This document shows, piece after piece, positions 55,390 to 64,000 of a DNA stretch of 64,000 nucleotides. The notes beneath the pieces were generated by a model. It worked only from the letters and a program-made list of their open reading frames with translations, did no database searches and was not told where the DNA came from. A program made the position numbers and the translations under genes. This DNA is from Echiichthys vipera (lineage: Eukaryota > Chordata > Actinopteri > Perciformes > Trachinidae), in contig OY829656.1 of NCBI GenBank assembly GCA_963691815.1, positions 9,947,752 through 10,011,751 on the forward strand, given 5' to 3'. How positions within the stretch are numbered: the first letter of the stretch is position 1; each line of letters starts with the position of its first letter.

Positions 55390-56354
55390 CTGGCAAATCC
55401 TAAAGTATAAAATATAGATCTTAAATATATGTATTAGTGAAACATCTGAGCTTATATCATCAAAGTTTAAATAAACTGAGTTTCTCCATCGAGCCAGTTG
55501 CAGTCAGTAGGAGCTCAGAGCAGAGATGTGAAAGTTGTCAGTTCAAACGTCAGACCTGACAGGTCGGACCGCAGGAAGACCTCTGTTGGAAACTCAACAG
55601 CAGAGAAAACTGCTATCATTTCCATGAAACATAACATTACACCATTAGAACTCTGGATCATCTAGGGGAGCAGTCTTCTTCAGCTAGAGATAAATAAACT
55701 AGCGTCAGTATTACAGATGTGCTTGCCACAATACGTGCATTATAAAGTGCCTTCTGTTTGGGGTCTACAGGTCTTTAACAGCCCTGGGGTTGGTCACTTT
55801 TATTGATACGTTTTTGTTGATTTTTCTGAAATCGTCAGTATATACAGACAGTCTGTAACGCAGTGTCAATGAATGTGGAACTGTTTAGCTGTAAAATAAG
55901 AACATTGGCTGCAATGTTAAAAAACGTGGCGCAGAAACTAAGCACCGCCCACTGGCCGTATCACAAACTCTCTCATTTTTCAGCAGTCACAGTGCAACAG
56001 TCTTTGACGCTGCGTCAGAGACTCCTCCGCTCTGTTTGGTTGTTTCCCTTCAGTTGTGGTGGAATCTTGCAGATGCCGTTAGAAGGATTGGGAGGAGGCA
56101 GAGGAACAAGATTCTTTTCACAGATTATCGGTCTCATGTAGTGCTGTCAGAGTAGAGTGACAGTGTTAGCAAACATGAAAAGGACTTCTTTTTTTAAAAG
56201 TTACCAGTTGCAGCTGTAATGCTGTTGACTTTTTATAATTCTATGAGAAATGCTAACAACCATGACTTTGAGCTAATAATGTGTTCCAGAAAAAAATCAA
56301 GTGTGCAAGCCAAGTTTATGGTGAGTGGAAGAGTTAGGAGACTTTTTGATATTG

Positions 56355-56746
56355 TATTTCAAAAAGATTCATTCATTTATTCATCTCCAACCGCTTGTCC
56401 CTATCGTGGTTGCGGGGGAGCTGGAGCCGATCCAGGCTGATATCGGGTGTGAGGCGGGGTCCACCCTGGACAGGACGCCAGTTTATCACAGGGCCCATAG
56501 AGACAAACAGAGACAGACAACCATTCACAGTCACATTCACACCCTAGAGTCATCAATGAACCTAACACCTGCATGTCTCTGGACTGTGTAAGGAAGCTGG
56601 AGAACCCGGAGAAAACCCACGCAGACACAAGAAGAACATGCAAACTCCACACAGAAGGGCCCCAGCCGGGATTCGAACAAGGAAACCTCTTGCTGTGAGG
56701 CAACGGTGCTTACCACTATACCCTGTGCCGCCTATTTCAAAAAGAT
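56355..56746 (-). mobile_element. Full-length tRNA-derived SINE with 14-bp target duplication
   Basis: The element (56369-56732, 364 bp) is flanked by exact 14-bp direct repeats TATTTCAAAAAGAT (56355-56368 and 56733-56746). Read on the minus strand it begins GGCGGCACAGGG and has a B-box-like TTCGAATCCCGG. It continues through GTTTGCATGTTCTTCTTG and ends in an ATGAATAAATGAAT tail. This is the tRNA-headed SINE common in fish. The exact duplication shows an unrearranged insertion, relatively young next to the truncated copy at 17455. Confidence 0.9.
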
Positions 56747-56800
56747 ATATCTATATATCTTTATATAGATATATATATAGATATATATAGATACATATAA
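56746..56800. repeat. (TATAGA)-rich AT tract
   Basis: Irregular TATATAGA/ATATCTAT run beginning at the right target duplication of the SINE. Confidence 0.8.
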
Positions 56801-57311
56801 AATAATATTTTTACTCCTCGAACAACGAGGTTATAAAGCCAATGCCAACAAAACACTTGGGCTAATACAACAAATATCTCAAATATTTGATTTTTACCAG
56901 GAAATATCATTTCAGATAAAGGGCAATATCCCTGTCTGTATAGATAAGCAGTATATAAAACCTGCAATTAAATGTCACACTGTGTTTTTGTGCTCTGTTT
57001 CAAACGCAGCAACCCCCCAAACAATCCCATCGATCTCCGGTTCAGATTCACATTTCTGGGGAAAACACTATCATTCACTTCAGCCTTAATCCAGGGTAAC
57101 ATCTGTGATAATTGCTGGTAAAAGGAGGCATACAATCCAGCTGTAGAGCTTTCTGAAGCCAGGAGTGGGATATCTGAGATAAAGGGAAACATGTTTTTAA
57201 TGTCTGGCAGAGTCAGGTCTTATTCTGATGACGGTCTGGTCACTTTGACAGCTGATGTAATTACCTCAATTTATACACTGGAACTGAACTGGATTGTGTG
57301 CCAGCATTCAG

Positions 57312-57314
<3 letters not shown>

Positions 57315-57400
<86 letters not shown>
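57315..57400. repeat. (CT)43 microsatellite
   Basis: Uninterrupted CT run of 86 bp, immediately left of a Tc1 terminal repeat. Confidence 0.97.
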
Positions 57401-57402
<2 letters not shown>

Positions 57403-57418
57403 ATCTATATATACTGGA

Positions 57419-58090
57419 GATCAAAATTAGAAAACCAATTAATACTTGATTTATTCTGAAATATTGTTTTTTTTTTTATATTGTTCCGAAATAGATGAAA
57501 TATCTGCTGTGGCTATACCTATGTTGTACTAGCATGTTTTTTTGTTTTCTTAAAGATAATTTTTTTGGCAGAGAGACTGAGAGAGGGAGACATGCAGCAG
57601 TGAGCTACAGGTCGGAGTCAAACCCGTGGCCGCTCTAACTTCTAGCTGTACAATAGGCCCAACTCCTGCTGCAGAAAACATCCCCCAAACCATGACATTG
57701 CTGAAGTTCCATTTATTTGGGTCTGATGCAAACATTATGTTTGGTGTTGGACTGGGAACGACTGAACCCAACGTGTCTAAAGAAGTCAGTTGAGGAAGTG
57801 TCAGAGTCCAGATCTAAACCCCATAGAGAATATCTGGAAAATCCTTGGTAACAAAGTAATATCTAAGAAACCCACTACAGTTAGTGAACTGTGGAAGAGA
57901 CTGAAGAAGAATGGACCAAGATCAAACCAGAGCAGTGTGAGAAACTAGTGATGCCCTGTGGACGCAGATGTGCTGAAGTCATTCAAAGCTGTGGCCTCTA
58001 CACTTCCTGTTCATTTTTGAATCCTATAGAAGAAACCATTGTTGAAATCTTCTCTTCTGACACAATGGTTACAGTTCTCTAATTTTGCTC
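57419..58090 (+). mobile_element. Rearranged Tc1/mariner remnant with TIRs
   Basis: The terminal repeats are GATCAAAATTAGAAAAC (57419-57435) and, inverted, GAGCAAAATTAGAGAAC (58090-58074), 15 of 17 identical. Between them lie two transposase pieces in opposite orientation. The middle part, on the minus strand (about 57765-57640), reads ASDPNKWNFSNVMVWGMFSA. The C-terminal part, on the plus strand (about 57800-58010), reads SPDLNPIENIWKILG with the catalytic-domain end, then after a frameshift EEWTKIKPEQCEKLV and AEVIQSCGLYTS. The N-terminal DNA-binding region is missing and a tRNA-SINE fragment (about 57566-57640) sits between the left TIR and the inverted piece. The copy is dead. Confidence 0.85.
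57566..57640 (-). mobile_element. tRNA-like SINE fragment inside the Tc1 remnant
   Basis: Shows GAGAGGGAGACATGCAGCAG and AGGTCGGAGTCAAACCCGTGG, matching the SINE at 20345-20490, including the B-box-like segment. No target duplication visible. Confidence 0.6.
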
Positions 58091-60318
58091 ATTGTTTTTG
58101 TTTCACAAAATAAAGGTTTTTGTTGAAGTGCCCAGGTTTTCTCCAGGTAAATCTAAATGTTTCATATGTACACAGCCAACTCAATATTTGTGCATCATCC
58201 ATATTTACAAAATCAATATCTGTTTTTATCTTACTAAAGAATATAGCGCAGGTCCATGAAAAACAAAAAGAAACTCATTTTCTATATCAGTCAAAAAGCA
58301 CATTTCTTCTTCCAGACCAACATATCATCCAGTTTTAGCAAATACCAGCTCTCAGCCGGGCACATTAGATCGATTCTATACCACCCGCAAATAATCCTCA
58401 GTACCTTCTTCATATTGTATTATCCTAAATGTATACAGTTTTGGCTTATCATCCCCATATTTATATATAAATGATGTCCAATTGAAAGATACTGAAGTTC
58501 CAGTGTAAGTTGAGGTAATCACATGTGACTAGATGTCCTCAGAATAGGGCCGGACTCTGCCAAACATTAAAATGTGTTTCCCTTTCCCTTCAATATTCCA
58601 GTTCTGCCTTCAGAAAGCTCTACATCTGGACAGCAATTATCACATGAAGATGTTACCTTGGAATTGCAATGATACAACAGCATACAATTGTAATTATCTG
58701 CTATAAATTAATAATTTCTCAATAATAAAGTGGCATTCTCTTATTCTGCTCCCATATTAACATCGCAACATTAAATGCTTGCACTTTTTTAGCATTAACG
58801 ATATTTCCACTTTCATCTGACATTTAAATGTTGCACTGACTTCCTGCAGCAGTGAGAATGAACTCAGTATTACCCTCAGTGTTCGCCAGCAGGAGCAGGC
58901 TCAGTCATTATCGTCACTGGAGATATAAATCTCCCTGTCAAAGGCCAAGGTTCTATTTACATCTCAGGCTATTAACCATGAACGGTTTGACCACAGAGGT
59001 GCAGCAACAATGATCAATCGAGCAGAGATTCAACCTGACCGTTCCTTCACGATGGTTCGGTTCAATGATGCTGACCATTTCATTGATTTATGACTCATAA
59101 ATTATTGTCGTTTTCATTACCCAGCAGAGGCAATAAGGCCCATAAGTCCTGACACAACAACCTGAGCTTGGGGTGAAATTTGAGCTCTACCTTGACTAAC
59201 AAGACATTGTTATTCATATAGGTTGAATTGGCAAGGCTTCAATAACACAAAGTGTGGCGGTTAAGATGTGTTAAGGTTGACCTGCCTCTCGCTTTCCTTT
59301 TCATGTCAATCAGAAAGGTTCCTTCCAGGGAGGTTGATAGCTGTTTCCCTCATACATCATTGCTATAAATAGGACCTCTCATCTCCAGGAATCTTTCCCC
59401 ACACAGATGTTTTTGCCTGTTTGTTTATTACTAATTACCGTTTTGGTGTTAATAAGTGCAGCAGTGTTTAAAAGAATATTTGCAAATTTGCCTGAACATG
59501 GTGACCGGAAAATGAAACACATCACATCATCCTTCCTGTCTTGATTTCAGTTTAAGTGTACACTGTTTCAGACGGACGCTGAGGTTCTAAAACAAGCGAA
59601 CATCACATCAGCATTGTCTGGATAAAATTCCTGCAATGTCTCCCTGTAAAATCAAACTGGATGTCATTGAGAGGAAAATCATCTCCTCGGGGCTGGAATT
59701 AACTCAGACAGACAATATGCCCTCGCCTCTGTGTGCAATTCATTTATTGCACATTACAGATCCCCGTACTTACACTGCTCCAACGGCCCAACGTGCCATC
59801 GAAGGCACACGGGGAACGCAACAATTTACTCTGAGGTCTACTTCAATTTATGACGAATCAGATCACGGGGGACGAGATGTGAAATGCTTAGACGGTGGTG
59901 GCTAGTGGGCCTGGGATCTGACAGAGCTGGGAAAGTATTGAATTAATGATGCAACGTTTGAAAACTCATTTTTATACAAATAAGCAGTGTGAAATGATGA
60001 AATCCAATTAGAGCAATAAGGCATGATCCAAGAGTATTAAGCCATCTGCCAGTGAGTACAGATTGCTGCAGGGCTGCTTAATTGAATTTTATCCTCTGAC
60101 TGTAAATCTTACGAGTGACCCAAATCAAGAGAAAGTTTGCCTGAACGTGCAATGTTAAACCAACAGCCCCTGCAAAACTGTCATATAATCTTAAGATTAT
60201 GCGAGGTGGAACAAGGTGAGAATTTGCTCATACACAAAGCCCTGCCATGGAAAGTCTGATCCTGAGGAGAGTGGAAATCAGCCTGATTTTTTTATTATTA
60301 CTCAGACAGGAAAAGACA

Positions 60319-60369
<51 letters not shown>

Positions 60370-60376
60370 GTGATGG
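60319..60376. repeat. (GAT)n microsatellite
   Basis: About 18 GAT units with one GGT interruption, 0.6 kb inside vwc2 intron 1. Confidence 0.95.
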
Positions 60377-60970
60377 CAAGCAGCCTTTTTGACTTTCTTC
60401 TGTGTCAGAGATGAAGTGACATTTAAATAAAAATGTGAATAAATATCAATTCAGTGATCGAAAATAGAAAAAATAAGCAGCTCCCAGAATAGCATACATT
60501 ATCATCATTCAACCACCTACTTTTACTGGACACAATTTATGAAATGATGAATATGCATAGCCTGTGTGTTTGGGCTCTCCTGTTAGAGACCGTGTAGCAT
60601 GCAGAGCCTTTGTGCAGCCACTGAAATCCCTCTGATTCTTCTCCGAGCAGCCTCAGCCCTATTTACATGGAAATACCAGCACAGTTCACTAACACTCACA
60701 CCTATGTAGCCTCTACAGGTGCAAGAGCCTTTCCCTGCAGGTTTGAACAATCTGCATCAGTTTCCCCCATCCAGCTCATTTGTGGGAGATGCAATACATT
60801 TTCCACGCCGACTTCATTGTAACTGAGTGAAATCTTTCTCAAATACATCCATTTCAAGAGAAAACAAAGCAAAGTAAGTTGGTGTAAATTAAGCGAATTA
60901 GACTAACATGCACAAAGAAATACAATTTTAAACAGCCGCATCCCCCGCACAGCACAGAGACATAATTCAC

Positions 60971-61230
60971 CTGTGATCCTCGGAGTCTCTATCCGTCAGT
61001 GCGCTGGGTTGAGACGCAGCCTTCGGACTGTTGGACAGCGGAGACACGACAGCAACAAATGATCGGTGGTGAAGAGATGGGAACTGACGCTCGTTAAGCC
61101 AGTCAAATGCACAGTTTCCCCGGAGGATGCTCGCAGGTCATCGGCGTGTCGCGCTCAACTTTAGTCGGCACAGTGAGTGAAAGCGCTCCGTCTCCGGCGA
61201 TCCGCAGCTGCAAGTGCCGCGCAGCTACTG
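60971..61230 (-). other. vwc2: vwc2 non-coding exon 1 and CpG-rich promoter region (putative)
   Basis: The DNA at 60950-61330 is CpG-rich. On the minus strand it ends in a donor GATCACAG|GTGAAT (60970). TATA-like AATAAAGTG (61260-61252) and TTATTAAATT (about 61297-61288) lie upstream, so a start near 61230 is plausible. A short uORF begins at ATG 61141 and ends after 12 codons. Mammalian VWC2 also has a non-coding first exon. The exon is inferred from composition, donor and position only. Confidence 0.5.
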
Positions 61231-61489
61231 AGGTCCCTGCTCTACACTGGCACTTTATTTCTCAGGGTGACAAAAAAAAAAGAAATAATTTAATAAATGG
61301 TCGCGTTCAGCCGGCCGACCGCTAGATGGGGCCGTTTAAAATGAGCGAGGAACAACAGGCAGTCAATTAGTGAGCCGTGGAGACACTACACAGGCCGGTT
61401 TATGAGGTTCACACACTGCGGTGATTAACCATTAACGGTAATTTGACACAGTTTGATCCCGGGGTAGGATCACGTGTTGCCCATTGAGA

Positions 61490-61830
61490 ATAGACCATAG
61501 CGCATTAGGGGAGACCGGGGTTGGTTGGAACACTTTTGACTTTTCTGGCCGTATCTCAGAGCTCTTTTAAGACAGTGTGTTCAAAATGTGATACAAACTA
61601 GTTGAATGTGTCTGCCATTAAATGGTGCAGCTGTTTACTCTGAAACACAAGAGAAAATGCAGCAGTCTCCAAAAATAAAGACTGTCACAATTCACTGTAT
61701 AGTTCAGGTTGGTTGTAACATCAACTTAAGATATTGAAGGCTTTTTAGTCAACACTTAAACAAGCTCTACTCCAAATACTGAAAAAGGTGGGTTAGGATC
61801 AGAGGGTACTAGAGCCCCCCCCCCCCCCCT
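61490..61830. repeat. Repeat-like segment and C16 run
   Basis: GGGGAGACCGGGGTTGGTTGG and, 200 bp on, CAGGTTGGTTGTAACATC resemble a dispersed fish repeat that I recall only vaguely. A run of C residues lies at 61814-61829. Confidence 0.35.
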
Positions 61831-61979
61831 GCTCTGCATCAAGTTAATTATTTATTTATTTTATTTAGTCATTGTTTTCATCCTATGATTGCAATTGTGT
61901 GGTCAATGAGTAGCTTATAATGCATGTTCTGCAATAAAAGTAACTAAAAGCAACAACTGCATTGAAATATTTATCTTAT

Positions 61980-62260
61980 CTCTGTCTCGAGCTGAGCCGA
62001 GCTGCTTCCGAGGCCAGAAAAGCTGGTCTCGCGAGTTTACAGGTCTCGGACGAGATTGAGGGCGATTTTCGGAGTGCCCATCGGTTCCACATTCACACTC
62101 ATTAAAAGGTTGCGCACGCAGCTTGCTGTGCTTTATGGACGAATACATGGGATCTCAGGACGATATTTCTATCGCCCCCAAACCACTCCCATAATCTCTC
62201 CCCAAGTCTCGCCCGTTGTGTTTCCGATGGTGACTGACAGCCTACGTGTGACCGGAAACT
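61980..62260. promoter_or_regulatory. CpG-rich patch with TCTCGCGAG motif
   Basis: A CpG-rich patch with TCTCGCGAG at 62027-62035, the core of the TCTCGCGAGA palindrome bound by BANP at CpG-island promoters. GTCTCGGACGAGATTG follows. No exon can be assigned on either strand. It lies about 0.8 kb upstream of the putative vwc2 start and could be an upstream promoter, a separate gene start or a decayed repeat. Confidence 0.35.
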
Positions 62261-62524
62261 GAGACGATAGTAGTAGTAGTCATGAATAAGAAAATATATA
62301 AGCATGTGCAGAGCGAACCAGATGATTCATGGCTTGTTGCTGTTTGGAGAACCCCCTCTATTTTCTTATTTTGCTAGAATATGGACGTTAGAGTTAAATG
62401 GTCCCAATCTGGATACAGAATCCTAATATGCTGCCTATTCAGTTCAATATTGATTGCTGACCTGGCAGCTGAGGCTGATGAAAATATCGTGAAAATAAGT
62501 ATTAAGTTTGACAAATACATATTT

Positions 62525-62645
62525 TTGACCCGATCATGGTGCTAAAAAGTCAGTCACCAGAGTCATTAGAATTCCTCCTCTGGGGACCATGAATGTCTTC
62601 ATAAAATGTCAAAGTAATCCATCCAACAGTTATTGAGATAAAGAT
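62525..62645. repeat. Second copy of the 18236-18460 repeat
   Basis: Shares the order CGATCATGGTGCTAAAAAGT, GGGGACCATGAATGTCTTC and AAAGTAATCCATCC with the copy at 18236. Confidence 0.6.
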
Positions 62646-62649
62646 AGAA

Positions 62650-64000
62650 ATTATAGAAAGTCATATGATGCAGTGTTATGGCCTACTATAAATTAAACCA
62701 CACAATAGTAATAAAACAGTAGAATGAGCTCCACGGTGGCCAGCTACAACATTAAAAGTTAATGCATCATTTAATACTTTTGAATGTAGGATTTACTTAA
62801 AATGGAGTGGGCGGGTTTTACATTGTAGTACGGCTACTTTTAAGACTACCTCCACTGGTACAATATTAAATGATAAAATCCCCAGATTCACACAAAAAAG
62901 TACTAAGGACCTGACTTCAGTCTACAGCCCAGGCTGCAGATATTGAGATACCCAGACAGCCTACAACACAACTGATGAAAAACTGCTATTAAGAATCACA
63001 AGGCTACAGATACATACACACATACACCTTAAACAATATAAGGTCTCAGGGTACAGAAAACTATTCACTATGTAGGATCATTTCAAAACCATAAACCATA
63101 ACCAGGTCAGCCTTGATATTAGTTAACCAACAACCCCTAAAATGTGCATATTATATACTGTATATACATAGAAAGAACCATAAAGTATTAGGCTTTGTGA
63201 TAACAACGTGGCCTATATACAAACAGTGGGAAACCAGCGAATGAATAACAAAGACAAAGTGAAAGATACAATTAGACACCACAGACATGCTCGTCTGTAT
63301 ATTGCAGTGATTTTTCTCTGACAGCCCTGCCTACCAATTTGGCACAAACTATCAAGTGGGTATGCAACTAAATAAATATGTATTTACTTATTTACCTCTA
63401 AATTGGTTTTTCAAAACTCTAGCAGCTCCAAAAAAATGGCCCCCTAACCCCTGCTTATGTCGGGCTGAAAAAGGAAATCATTAATATAGCATTAGAAGCT
63501 GGCTGTGAACTCATAACTGCCCTGGGCACCCATCAGCATACATGCAGTACTGTTCTCTGCTGCTACACCTTCCCCGAGGTTCAAATGTCATCCTTCACTG
63601 TCATTACAATTCTGCCCCCATTAACTATTGATTATCTCCACTTCAGCATTTCGAGCCCTCCTGTGGAAGTAGCACACGTAGCTTGCTACCCTCGGATCGG
63701 GCAGAACAGACGTGCACCTCGTGGTTTTTACAGTAAAAGAGGGGGAAGTCAGATTCACAGAGGGGCAAGGGGTAAAGAGAAACAGACACAGAGCAGCAAG
63801 GACAGACTTCACTGTACCCTACCTGCCCATTAGCAGTATGCTTGAGCGGACAACTGGAGGTTAAGTTGTTCTTTTTTAGGATCCCGTGAGAATTTTTACC
63901 ACAACATGTGTTGAATATTTACTGTGAGGTTAGTCCAAGTTTGCTTCTGTTTTTCAGCAGAGTGCAGATGGAAAAGTTTGTTTGTGCAGGAGCAAACAAA
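62650..64000. other. Non-coding end of window
   Basis: No exon supported. A frame of 82 codons (63585-63833) in a slightly GC-richer patch shows no recognisable domain. Confidence 0.4.

Overview
The window is animal nuclear DNA, most likely from a ray-finned (teleost) fish. It is AT-rich and almost entirely non-coding, with long CA/GT, CT, GAT and ATT microsatellites. Its interspersed repeats are typical of fish: tRNA-derived SINEs, a Tc1 remnant, an L1-type LINE tail, a Penelope-like tail and several short inverted-repeat elements. Genes are split by GT-AG introns.

One gene can be read completely: vwc2 (brorin), a secreted BMP/TGF-beta-superfamily antagonist with VWC (chordin-type) cysteine-rich domains. 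It lies on the minus strand from about 61.2 kb down to 35.1 kb. Its parts are a 5'-UTR exon in a CpG-rich patch (about 61.23-60.97 kb), the first coding exon (50605-49876, likely ATG at 50526), a 130-bp exon (48533-48404) and the terminal coding exon (35744-35593). The introns are 10.4, 1.3 and 12.7 kb with clean GT-AG borders, and the predicted protein has 310 residues.

The left half (1-35 kb) has no complete gene. On the same strand as vwc2 it holds exon-like islands near 31.8, 25.0 and 21.4 kb, and a CpG-rich exon-like block with a splice donor at 3.2 kb. In human the order is VWC2-ZPBP-SPATA48(SPMIP7)-IKZF1, with VWC2, SPATA48 and IKZF1 on one strand. The 21.4-kb exon and the 3.2-kb block sit where SPMIP7 and the IKZF1 5' end would be expected; this is a synteny inference and not a sequence identification. 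About 1.3 kb upstream of the 3.2-kb block is a compact GATA / NF-E2 / GATA cluster (4749-4820), the layout of erythroid and megakaryocytic enhancers.

Right of vwc2 (61.3-64 kb) there are repeat fragments and a CpG-rich patch at 62.0-62.26 kb with a TCTCGCGAG promoter motif. Nothing bacterial, viral or CRISPR-like is present. The most useful leads are the enhancer-like cluster, the exon-like islands on the minus strand, the start-stop uORFs of vwc2 and several mobile elements whose boundaries can be read directly.
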